Below, in pieces: positions 47,414 to 59,200 of a stretch of 64,000 bases of DNA. The first letter of the stretch is position 1; each line of letters starts with the position of its first letter. A program made the position numbers and the translations under genes. The notes under the pieces were generated by a model, which saw nothing but the letters and a program-made list of their open reading frames with translations, was not told the origin of the DNA and made no database searches. This stretch comes from Oscheius dolichura (taxonomy: Eukaryota > Nematoda > Chromadorea > Rhabditida > Rhabditidae): the NCBI GenBank assembly GCA_932521035.1, contig OW051493.1, forward strand, positions 8,060,001-8,124,000, read 5' to 3'.

Positions 47414-47929
47414 ATGAAGGTGATTCAACACTGCCAATTGAAATGCAGGAATTTTATCACGAGCATGTTATCTTCAAGGGAAAAAGAGTCTTTTAAGGAT
47501 ACAAATTGGACAGAGAACAACCATTTAGCTTATCATGTAAGAGGGGCAGAAAAGGAAATGATAATTGTCGGAGGTATGCGCCTTTGCCCTGATGATTTAG
47601 AGACGGTTTATCAAGTGTCTCCAGGGAGTACGATGGTCCAGTACCCGAGTCGGCTACCTCAGTGGGGCGCAGATATGCGATGCCTTTCCGAGCACTTTTT
47701 AGACCTGCCGGCTGCGCTCGTGGGCAGTAAACAAACCACCTGGGATGGGAACTTCCTTCAAGGGCAAATCTTGGAACCCGGCACAGGTCGGCCTAGAGAA
47801 CTGGTCCGACAGGTCATCCGGGAGCGAGCCCAGCTCTTGAGAATTTTAGATCCTGCGAGCACACTGGACCATCGGGGGCCATATCCACAAAAAAAATTTG
47901 TTGAAATCCTCCCCGGGACCATTATGTAG
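47414..47929 (+). CDS. Uncertain 171-codon ORF
   Basis: An uninterrupted frame from 47414 (MKVIQHCQLKCRNF) to 47929 includes EMIIVGGMRLCPDDLETVY and QVIRERAQLLRILDP. It starts 66 nt from the divergent kinase start. No family is recognised, and the codon pattern is unremarkable. It could be a real single-exon gene or promoter-region chance. Confidence 0.25.
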   Translation: MKVIQHCQLKCRNFITSMLSSREKESFKDTNWTENNHLAYHVRGAEKEMIIVGGMRLCPDDLETVYQVSPGSTMVQYPSRLPQWGADMRCLSEHFLDLPAALVGSKQTTWDGNFLQGQILEPGTGRPRELVRQVIRERAQLLRILDPASTLDHRGPYPQKKFVEILPGTIM

Positions 47930-50900
47930 AGAAAGAGCGGGCGTGACTCCCAGGACACTAGGAAACTTGCCCGGCGTCTTATGTATCATAGAATTGCTCC
48001 ATTCTACGGTGAAAACTGAGGATTGCACCAGTCATTAGAATCAAAATTCTCCTTTTTCCCCTCCAAAACTGCCTACTGAGAGCGTCGATCAGCCCCGTTC
48101 AACAGCAGCAACATGTGCAATTGAGGATGAATCGCCCCTGAGATCCAACTGGTTCTGTTCGCCTCTTTTAGAGACTGGGGGACAGGCAGAGAGAGAGGTC
48201 TCTTTTTACAGTCGGCTAAGTCTCCAAATCCTTCCCAAACTGCTACTATTTTGTTTTTCCCTCAATCTGGAAGTCTATCCGCCCGATGTCTTCCTCTCCT
48301 CTACCCTTTTCCTCTTTTTTCTTCTTCCTTGTGTGGAGCAGCTGCGCTTTTCAAGTGCCTAGAAGGTGAAAATGATCAATGCAAATATACACACAACACC
48401 ACACTTGAAATCCTGTGCCAAACCCGGTAGGCAAAGAACGGGGCGAAATATGGGTGCGAGCAGGAAGGACGGCTGGGAATCAGTGTTCTCTCGGGTCCTG
48501 GAGATTCAAAGAACAGTCCACGTTTTCCGGGAGACCAGAGAGTCAAAGTAATCGCGCTCCGCGGCAAATCTCTGGCGCGGGACCTTCTGTCCATCAAAAT
48601 GGCCCAAACCGAGGGCCTTCCCTTGAATTTCCAGGTTTCCTAGTGGTCGGAGGCTTCCATTGAGAATCAAGCCCGTTTTCTCTTGCTTAAACCCATAAGT
48701 GTTCCCTTTCACAGCTGCCTGAACCCACCACCGATGATTCAATTAATTTTCGATGGTGACACTTTCACTAATCCAGTTTGAGGGTTCCTCCCTCTCTCCC
48801 GGGGGCTGCTGCTACTGAAACTTCACTCCCGGGGCGCCTGACACATTTAAAACGTTTCGCCTTCCATCCCATAGAAATTTCCCTCCTGTAAACCCCATAA
48901 TTAAATTATAGAATCTGGAAGTAGTCTTCGCCCTCTCTGACGACCCTAACCTTGTCTCAAGAACACTTTATAAAACCTGTTTTTTAGTATGATTTGTTCA
49001 GAAAAACAAAACTTGGAAAAGTTGCGCCTGATCTTGCAAGAGTCGATTGAAAAAGGAGGCCACAATTAGACAGCGGACTGCTGAAAGTGGCTGTGAAATT
49101 GTGGCGCCCTCGTGTTGTTTATCTCTGCCTCTGACCCGGGAAAAAAAGAGCCGCCGACAGATCTTGACCTCTAAATGTGGCATTCGACGGTGTTTGTTCC
49201 AATTGTCTTCCATATCGGGACCCCTGTCTCGCTCCAAACATAAGACAGTCCCACTCCCGAGAGAGGGAGGGGGGAGCTCCCCCCAGGGGGGAGGGAGGCG
49301 CCGGACCGGTCCAGCCCTTGACAGCTCAAAGCGAGCTGTTTTCCCCCCAAGGCGACACACACGCCAGGGCCTCCACTGGCCGCTCACAACAGTCAGAGGA
49401 GGAGGAGAGAAAAATGTGTGCTGCTTCTCCAATTCCTCCTCTTTGTTCCCTTCTCTTGTCCCCTCCAATTTCATCCATTCCTCCAAGTCACAGTCCTTCT
49501 TCTCCCCTCTCTTCTTCCCCGGGGGTCCCTCCCATACCACACAGTTCGGGTTCAACTTTGTTAACCGAAACTTGTCCTCGTCCATTCGCTCGACCTTAAA
49601 CCTGAAATTTAAGTGGCAGTTGAAACGTTTTTAAGAGAGTGTGACGCCGTTTATGGGATATGGTAATATTCGGCGCGACGGCGACGGCCTTCTTCCTCAT
49701 TGGCACCGTAACCTTTACTCTTCACACTCCCGCCGACTTTTCTTGTTCCATTTGAATGATTCCTCCTTCCAAAAGCAAGTTGCCGCCTGCTGCCCGGAAA
49801 AACCAGCTGGCTTGTCATTTTGACCTTCTTCGCACCACCGCGCACACGATCACCTGCAAATATTAGCTGGAACACTCGTAGAGTGAGCGGGCGCGCGCCG
49901 AGGCTGATTGGCATGGCTATTTTTGTGGATCGGGACGATTCTGATGGGGGGATTCCTGCTGTAAGAGAGATCTTTGCTGCCTTGAAGGGCAGGACTATTC
50001 CCGGCCTACAGTTTAAAGCAGCTGATACCGCCAACGACAGAAGGACGCGTCCTATGCCGCACATCCTGGACGAAACAGCCGTTTTTACTGATTTTTATAG
50101 AAATATGCGTACCTTAATGTACTCTCCACTTATTCCTGCTCGAATTCTAGCTTTTCCTGTTAACAAAATCCACGAAAAAGAATGGCTTTGTTAACAGTCT
50201 GCCTGACTCAAGCCGGCGCCTTTCAAGCCAGCTGAAACACGCTTCTAAAGCTATCTTTCTCGTTTTTTGGCACTATAAGGCAGTGTTCCAGCCCCCCACT
50301 TGTGATTTAGGCCTCCTCTCGACCTTTGCGTCTTTATAACATCTCTACCAAAGTTGTTTTCCAGCAGTTACCCGTCGAATCCCCTGCCCAGCTGTTTGAA
50401 CTCTTTCTGCCATCCAAAACTAGTTCTATCAAATCACATCCGCGCCAAACTTTTCCCCCCGATTTACCCTTGACCATCGCTGTTTGCATCTCTCTTCAAT
50501 TCCCTTCAAAAATTCCTGAGAGACGCGTCATCGTCTCCTCTTTCGGTTTCGGGCATTTCTTCACCCCGGCTTACCTGCCGGGGAGGATTACGGATCCGGT
50601 GTCTTTCGGACACTTCTCGCTTGGGCAGCCAAGGGTCAACACGGAGGAGGAGAACGTCCTCCCCGCCACCTGTGTTCCCTCTTTTTGTCAACTGCTGGAA
50701 GACCGGTCAGCAGGCGCCATTTTCCGGCCATTGAGCCCTGTACCCATGCCTATCGTCGTTTTTTCCTAATCGTAGCCGCCGCTGTGTTGCCGGTTGACGT
50801 ATTGTATTCCGTGTGACAACCGGGGGATAAAAAACTTTTTAGATAGAGAGAAACGTCCGGAATAATCGGGGCTGAACTCCGCCTGGTTCCTGTTTGGCCT

Positions 50901-52107
50901 TAACTTGATTCCAGGGGGCTGAGGTTGATTACCAGGCCCGGGATAAAATGACTCAGGCGCCGACCCATCTAGCTGCCGAGGTGGAACGGATATAACCAGT
51001 TAAATTTACTGTTTGGATAGTGGGAAAGGGGGCAAAAAAACGTGACACTGGTAGCTATGCGCCTGGCTCAAAAAGAGGGGGAACTGGTGGATCAGAGATC
51101 GGACCTATTGGACCCCCTCAGGACCATTTTTCTTGGAGAAAAGAACCTGGAGAGGATTCTCCTTGGCTTATAAACCCCTAGAGAAGAATATACAGCTTCT
51201 TAGGGTTACGGTAGGGGGAGCCTTCCTCATAGTCTAGCCGAAAACCTGTATACGGTATTCCAAGGTCCAATTTATCCCAAAAATGGCTCCAAAGTTGTTA
51301 TTCCGGGATTTTCTATTTACCATCGGTGCCTACCTTGAAATTGTTCATTCCACCCTCAAATTAAGACAAAAGTAGGGCGGATAAGCAGCCCCCGCAATAA
51401 ATAAGGACCCTGTTTATAGTGCAACACAGCTGTGTGTGCAAACTCGAATAATTCTGGTTCCTACTGCAGAAATATCCAGAAACAGTCCCCCCAACGTTCT
51501 TATACTGCAAATTTGCACACACAGCCTCGGCTGGGAAGGTGGAGACTTTGTTCTTTTGTAACTCTTCCTAACTGAATTAACTTCTTATATCTTCGAATGG
51601 CTGGTGATGTTCTTTACTCTTACGGTAGTTCCCGTCTTCTTCTTTCCTTTTCCATTAAAATTCCATTCGTTAATAGGTTGTTAATCGTCTCTCGTCGAAA
51701 AATCACATGCCAGACGATTAGACAACCCCAAGGAAAGGAAGGGGTACCCCTGTAACCTCTCCCTATAATCGTAATCCGTCGGGTAAACAGTAGTCTTCCC
51801 CGTTTTTTTTCCTGGAACAGACGCTCTTCTTTCGATGGGAGGGGATCCTGCCGGATCTAAAGGGTCTCCCCTCCTTGTTGACTGTATCTCATGGCCTTCG
51901 ACAACTGGCCATTGGTAGCCACCAGCGCCGAGGGCTCACCCCCGAATACTATTTGTTTGCTCTCTCTCTGTCTTTCTCTCTCGCTGACACTCTCCAATCA
52001 CACAAAACAGCTCCATGAGCCAATGTTTCTAGTCTAGTTTCTGGTTTTCTCGTTTTGTGGCTGTCAACGAACCGACAAACCAAATTTTTCAGGTCCATCA
52101 GCCACGG
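47930..52107. other. Long G+C-rich region upstream of the Pro/Gln-rich membrane protein gene
   Basis: Large overlapping ORFs on both strands at 49000-49640 and 49650-50200 conflict with each other and lack splice signals or domains. The sequence is pyrimidine-rich with runs such as GGGAGGGGGGAGCTCCCCCC near 49265. A 13-bp inverted repeat (CTGTGTGTGCAAA at 51430, its complement at 51512-51524) spans a 69-nt loop. I interpret the region as promoter and 5' non-coding DNA. Confidence 0.5.
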
Positions 52108-54763
52108 ATGAAGGTCTTTACGGTGGGTTTAGACGACAAGGAAAAGTCACAGAAAGCCGAAGAGATGAAAAAAGAAGACATGACGAAGGTATTGCATCTA
52201 TTTTTTTGGCGAAAATACAAAAAATGGTTGCAGATCCCTATTGATAGCAGCCAATCGACACCGGCTGCCTCTCCGGGACCTATTATTATCCCACGCGGGC
52301 CACCAAAACAGATTAAAGGATGCGGAGGTAATTAAACGAGTGGAAAATTAGAAAATATGGCAATTTTAGTCCTAACTTGGATTGTTGCCGCCTTTTTGGT
52401 GGTTCTTCTCTGCTTGACAGTCTCTGAAATCGCCTACAACCGTCAGAGGGATCAGGCTTTCCTCCGTCTCAAATGGTTGGTTTCTCACTTCCATAAATAG
52501 GTCCTGAAACGAATATAACCGTCCCTCAAAGAAAATACACTTCTTTCGAGGCCAAATTCTGAAGTTTTAATTGATTACCGTACCGCCTAATACATTTGGG
52601 TGAAGAACTCAAAATTGACAATTTTCCGTCAGAATGAGCCTCAATTCTTCTGCACAAATGTTCCAGGAGCCCAACAATTCCCTCCAAGACCCATTTATGA
52701 TACTGATAATCCCGTTTTAGGGCTGAACTCCGTCAGCGTATGCTCGGCTACGAACTTCTCTCCCAGGCTCAGAACAGCCAACAGAACGGCCCTCAGCCGC
52801 CTCCAGTAATCGACGAGCGCCTTGCCTTCAGCAACCGCCGCGGAGACGCTCCTGATGTCCTCCCATTGAAGGAGACGCCGACCGTTCCTCCTCCCGTGGT
52901 AGAGATCGATAAGAATGAAGACAGCCACGAGAATATGGAGACCGACATTCGATTTGGATTCCTCCGTCAACTTTTGGAGGGAATGAGGAAGAAGGCCGAA
53001 GAGATGGGACTGACAGGAGACATGCAGGTCCATGTGATTGAAGTCAAACCAATGGGAATGGGAATGGATGAGGTAGTCTCGAGACGATTGACGGTTACTG
53101 TAATGTCTGTTTAGAACAGCCGCGCATTCCAAGATGGCTTTGGAGAGGTGGCCGTTCCTAAACAAGCTTTCGGTCCTCACCCGAATGAGGAGGACTACGA
53201 CAACTGGGAGACGTGAGTTTTAACTTCTACAGTACTCCAGTCCTTTAATTATTTGCTATCTAACATGTTTCATCCTCCTAATTCAGCATGAGGCAACAGA
53301 TGCCACCTCCTCCTCCCCCTCCTCCTATGCTTGCCTGGGAATTGGAAAGACCTTTCCCTTTCCATAGAAATAGGTTTCTCCTCTTCTTTCTGTAATTTCC
53401 ACATTAAACTGTTTAGATTCCCCGAATTTGAAAACCGAGGCCCCTTCCCCATGGGACCTTTTGATAATTTCCCCCGTCAGCAGCCCATGCAACCACAGGG
53501 TCCGTTCTTCTTTGCCGATGCTCCTCAAGAAAGAAGAGACTTCTTCGCTCCCCCTCCCCAGAGAATGGTCCGTTTTTTTAGCCCAAAAGTCCCGAACGGA
53601 AAGATGTTTAGCCCTGGCCACAGCAGCAGCCCCAATGGGTCCAGCCATGGAACCAGCCACAGCAGCAGATGCAGAACAACTGGCAACCCCAACAGCAGCA
53701 GCAGAATATCCCTCAGTGGAATAACCAATGGAACCAGGAGGGATCCCTCGGCCAGCAGAACCAGTTCCCCTTCCCGCCTGTGCAGAACCAGGCTCCGATT
53801 GTCTTCCCCCAGCCGCAGCAACAACAGCCACAGCCGTGGTACATGCCGGAGGAGCCGAAGTGGAACAACGACTGGGCCAAGCAGGACAACCTCCCGATGC
53901 AGCCTCATCCAACCGCTAGCCAGATCCAATGGGTCGATAGAACTGCCGGAGAAGAGAACCAGGGTATTGACAACTTCGAGAAACAGGTAGAGCCACAGTT
54001 AGACAGCTGGAAAACTGGTGATATTGTAGGAACGTTTCAATGGACCCGCTATCGATGTAGCGATGGATGAGGAGCCAAGCGAGGTGGTGAAGCCCGATTT
54101 CAAGGTGAATTCATGGCAGCACACTCAGCCAAAGTCGGCCGAAGACATTCCAGCTGTTAGTTTTGTAACTTTTAAAAAGAACAGAGAGCAAATTTTGAGA
54201 ATTACTGTAAATCTCCATTTTCCCCGCCAATTAGCTAAATTTGAACGAAATCCTGCCGGAAAGGGCGCGGATCTGGTTAATCAATTTATGTTGAGCTGTA
54301 TTTTTACTTTCGAACCACAAAAGAAGCATTAAAATGCTACAGTAACCCAAGGCAGCCTGGAAGCCGCGCACAGGTCCTATTCTTGGTGAAAAAGCGTTGA
54401 AATGACTGTAAATGGCGTTTCGGAAGGCGTAGAAGGGGCTTTCCTCGAGTTTTTAGGATAAACGGGATTCTACCGTAATCCATGCGCCCTTGAGAAACTT
54501 AATCACAAAATAGGAGTGTTTACGCGGTCTTAATCTGTTATGTTCAGAGCGCCCCAGTAGTTTCATCGGATGCCATCGTCAACAACAAGGACTTCCTCCC
54601 GATCCGTGAAGATCCCCTCCGAAATGTCCAATCCGATGCTCACAGTGGAGAGAACCTCAACAACCAGCCAATTGTCGCGTCTCATGACGATGCCGTCGAA
54701 CTGGCGAAGAAGTTCAACTCTCCCTTCTTCCAAATTGACGATCCCAACAGTTTCCGTCATTAA
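52108..54763 (+). CDS. Single-pass membrane protein with a long Pro/Gln-rich C-terminal region
   Basis: ATG 52108 opens MKVFTVGLDDKEKSQKAEEM. A short cytosolic-type N-terminus leads to one transmembrane helix (LTWIVAAFLVVLLCLTV, about 52375-52430), then SEIAYNRQRDQAFLRLKW. Exons at about 52723-53073, 53116-53213 and 53287-54030 give a low-complexity region rich in Pro, Gln, Asn and Trp (PPPPPPPPM, WQPQQQQQNIPQW). The last exon ends FFQIDDPNSFRH at TAA 54761. A polyadenylation signal AATAAA lies at 55018. Introns join in phase. I do not recognise the family. Confidence 0.7.
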
Positions 54764-56235
54764 TTTATTCTCTCTCTTGTCCACATTCATCAAGTGTCCT
54801 TAGGGATCTCCCACCATTCTCTTCCTCTCTCTCTCTGTCTCCACTTATTTTACTGGTTCTGTCCGAGTGTGTGTTGTGTGTGATACTGTAGTCATCTGGT
54901 CCCCTCTCCTCTTCCCCCACTTCCCAATTGTTAAAAACACAAAATTGAAACAACACTTGTAGAGAAACACAAAAAATTGTAAATATATTTAGAATACAAC
55001 GAATGTTGTCTTCAAAAAATAAAGAAATTCTGATCTATTCGCAGATTTTTATGTTGTACGCCAAGGGAATAAGAATTGGAAGACAAGGCTAGCTTTTCTC
55101 TTCCGAATAGAGATTCAACCCAATTTGGTTCCCCTTTCATTCCTTTCAGAACAACCGAAATTTTCAAAAAGAAAGCGAAAATAGAATGGTCAAAAGCGCG
55201 AATTTTTCGTGTTAACTGATCTCAAACGGTCCAAAAACGGATTATCTGGAAAATTGAATTTCCCATGGGAAACGAGAAGGCAACGGTTGAAAGTTGAACC
55301 ATACCAAAATGGGCAAAAAAAAGGTCTTCCATCTCTGACCTGTGTGAGCTGATTTAGGACGGCGCTCAATTGGGAAGATAAGGGTTTTCAAAGCGCCAAC
55401 GGATAATGGAAAATAGGCTTGGCGCATTACGGAAAAGCGGTGAAAATGAAGAATTGAATTTTAACGTTAATGAGAATTCAAATTTAAATTAGAAACGACT
55501 GCCAAAAGGTAAAAAGGCATTGGTACTGAGGCCAGAAATGTTGCTTGGAAGCATTTTCGCAGAATATTTCAACTATGGACTCATTCTTACCCTCAAACTT
55601 GGCGGTTTCGTGGATTGTCTTGTAGAGTTCCGGACGCAGCGCCATAATGGAGTAAACCTAGTTATTTGAAAGCGCCAGGCGGTTCTTGTACAGTCGAACG
55701 CTAGTTTTCTTGCTCTCAAGGCTCTCGTGTTCTTTGCTGCAGTCTTGTCTTTTTTGCGCTCATTTTTGTGAGCAGAGCGCACAGGCAGGAACGTCGTTAC
55801 AAGGAGAACAAGCCGGGTTACACTAGAAACGGCCACAAAAACAATGCGCTCATTCCTTTTTGTGACTTAAAAGGCCCCTCGCTCCTCCCTCTCCCTATCC
55901 ACATCTTTAGCAGTCCCGAACGCTGTCGTAGGCACCTTGAAATAAGTAAATTCTACCCAATTTCGCTTCCTTGTCTTTCTTTTTTGAACGGCCGAAATTT
56001 CAAAAAAGAAAGCGAAAATGGCTATTTTTCGGTAATTTTCAAAAATGGACCCGTCACAAGCGAGACTACCACCGGTCAAAGGCTCTAAAACAAGACGAGA
56101 AAGGGGTTTTCCGTGTTTTTACCGGATTCTACCGGATCCCCCTATAAAAGGACGCGGTCAGCCAGTCGGTCTTCAGTTCTGTCTTCCCTTCTCCTGAGAG
56201 AAGGTCGTCTCCACCAAAAGTAGCCGACTTTCAAG
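54764..56235. other. Intergenic region, dispersed short repeat, one weak ORF
   Basis: A stretch with TCAAAAAGAAAGCGAAAAT occurs at about 55165 and again at about 56000. On the reverse strand 55645-55484 reads MALRPELYKTIHETAKFEGK and ends after 53 codons; it has an acceptor-like site just upstream and a donor-like site (GAG|GTAAGA) at about 55590, but no further exon was found. TATAAAAG at 56143 may be the TATA box of the next gene. Confidence 0.4.
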
Positions 56236-59200
56236 ATGAAGTGCTGGTGGCTGCGCGTCTTCTGGAGCGCCGTCGCGTTTTCCGTCTTCTTGGCTGGAGG
56301 AGCGGCAGCAGCACCCGTACCACCAGCATGTATGGAACTTCAAGATTTGGAATAATTCTGGCGTTTATAGGCAATCGAATTCTAGACAACACACCCTTTG
56401 TCGATTGGAAAGATTGTACTCCTCAGTCTGATTTGGGTAACACGGCAACATTTATCCGGCTGGACTTCTCTAAAGTGGATGAAAATGATATTAATATTTT
56501 TTTCGGTAAGGCCCCGGTATGTTTATACATGAAAACTTTTAATCTGATTTGTAGAGTCAACTTGTTGCTGGAATAAAAATTGTTGGGAATGAAAAGCTGC
56601 AGACTCTAAACTTCGGGAATATAGAACAATGGGGGGCTAGATCCATGAACATAGGTATCATCTCGTTCATTTCCACATCTCAGCCCGTTTCAGATGCTCT
56701 TTTCATTGAAATTGTCAACAATCCCTATCTGGAAAAAATTGTATGGAAAATGACAAATATAGATCCAGAGAAGTCTTTCCAAGTACTCGTCTACAACAAT
56801 CCGAAGCTTAATTTGACCGACGCAACAGTTGATTTGATGATGAACAAAGCTAACCCTGCCATCTCCTATATTGAACGGGAGCTTGGAGGTATCGTTTCAT
56901 CTAATTCTAACTAACACCAGTTACAGTATGCTCATTCGAGAATCCAAAAGATCGGACCAAATATGAGCAGCCCACCAAAGAATTTTTGAGCTCGTGTGAA
57001 GTCGTCAAGGGAGATTTGGATTTGGAGAAGATGACACTGCCGAAGATACCAGTCAAATTATACCCGAATAAAGGCGGCTGTCTTCGTCTGGTCGAAGTGG
57101 ACACGAGCCAGGGTCAGATAATCTACAGCCCCAAAAATGGAAGTATGACGTGTGGACACGGCAGTCTCTCTTCCGAGTTCAAGAACAATCTCAATTTGTG
57201 TGGACAGAAGGTGGTCGACTTGGAGGGATACTTCCCCAAGGATATCTCTGGAGCTGTTCAACTCCACAGCAGCTGTAGTGAGTTCGACATTCTTGTTTAT
57301 CTCACTCGGTAGCTACAGTAATCCCATTAATCTCAATATTTCAGCCATTTCTTGTGATCAGACCAAAGCCAACGACAAATACTACCGATGCAATAAGATC
57401 AACGCTGCCGCTGACATTTCCCGCTGGTTCACGGATTCTAATTTGAAGGAGAACCAAGAGTGTCTGACGTCGGCCGATGACACCGTTACCGTCCAAGCCA
57501 TTACCCTTGACCAACTCACCCTGCCAAACCTGGAAACTGCCTCTCGTAAGTTGTAATAAGCAGAAGTATGCTAAACTTTCATTACAGATCTCAAATTTGT
57601 CAACAATTCAAACCTAAAGGAAATTCTTTTGCCCAAGTTAAACTCCCTGACAAAGATCACCGTGCTCAATAACCCCCAGTTGTCGAAAATTATTATCTTA
57701 GTAACTCCAAGCGATATGGCCGCCTCTACGGTCGAGTGTTACCAGCGCTCTGTCGTCACGGATGCCGACCAATTTGGCCTGTGTACAGTCATTAAAGGAC
57801 CGCTGGAATTGAATGGATTGGCGTATAATATCGACCCGAAAGATGTACACGTGAGGGAAATTGAAGGCTGCGTCACAGTGAAGAACACCCAGCTGACGAA
57901 TTTGGACTTTCTGGCAAAAGTCAAATTTACCAAGTGCCCCCCAGGAAAACAGCATATCCTGGAGGATAACCCGGAGCTGTGTCTTCCGAGTTTTCTGACA
58001 AATGTTCTCACGAAGGGAAAGTGGAAAACGAGCGGCTGTGGTTAGTTTCTTGTTCATTTTGGGTACCAAACATTTCGGTCTTCAGGTGCTCCCTGTAAGG
58101 ATTTGACAAAGGCCGGCTGCACAGTATTTGATGGAAATCTGGTCCTCACCAGCAGCACGGCTGCCAATCTGCTCACGAACCTGGAAATTGTCAGAGGAAG
58201 CCTCATGATCGACGGCACGAACCACATTAGTCTGGACTTTCCGAAGTTGCTGGAGATTACCGCCACCAAAGGTTCGAATTCACCCAATTAGCGGGAAATA
58301 GTCCGTTTCAGCTCCCGGCCTCCGAGTCACCAACAACGCCCAGCTGAAATCGCTGAAGATGCCCAAGTTGGCCACGATTACCGTACCCGGTGGTGGAATG
58401 CAGATTGAAATCTCGGGCAATCCCCTCCTGACCAATTTGAATGAATTTGTTCCCGCCGGTCTCCAGGACCAGTGCACCAACAAGAAGCCCACCAAATGTT
58501 TCTATCAGCCTGTTGGAAGTGCAAAGCCGACACCAGGCAAGGGCTCTTCTTTTTCTCGGCTAATTTTCTTCTTTTAGGTTTCTACGAACAGTACGAAATG
58601 TGGATTTGGATAGGCAGCGGTGTAGTGCTTGGTATCCCTGCCGTGGTTACTTTCATCTGGTGCTACTGCTACAGAGAAAAGTGCTGTTTCTGTTGCAAGA
58701 AGAAGAAGAAGATAGCTGAAAAGGAAGAGGAACTCAGCGGGGAGATATTTGAGAAAAATGAGACCACTGTGGAGATGAAGACAGCAATTGAAGGAACGAC
58801 GCCGGATAAAAAAAAGCAGGAATCAGATGAGAGAGTGGTGCCCTCGAGAGCAAATCAAGAAAAGTGTCTATCTTTGGCTCGCACTCAAGTCGATGGGATG
58901 TATGATTCGAAATTCCTGAAGTGGTTTGAAAAAGAGAAAGTTTTCATACCGGCAACTGGCTTTATATTTCTTCTTCACGCTATAGAAGGCTTTGACCGCT
59001 GTTATTATGAATTACGTAGCCATTCGATTTTCCAGGAGACAAAAGTCGAAGAACCAGAAAATAGTAAGGTTTTTTGTATTTACCCGTTGTGTATAAAACC
59101 CAATTCGAAATTGGCTTCTATGGGGCGAATTCGTTTATAAACGAGGTGGAATCGGAGCCGTGGCCCCCCTGTATGAAAAGCCTGGACCCCCCGGGCCAGG

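Noticed and set aside
49000-49640. Three large overlapping ORFs on both strands
   Set aside because: They conflict with each other and sit in G+C- and pyrimidine-rich DNA where long chance ORFs are expected.
51430-51524. Inverted repeat considered as a microRNA precursor
   Set aside because: Arms are only 13 bp with a 69-nt loop, so it lacks the extended stem of a precursor hairpin.
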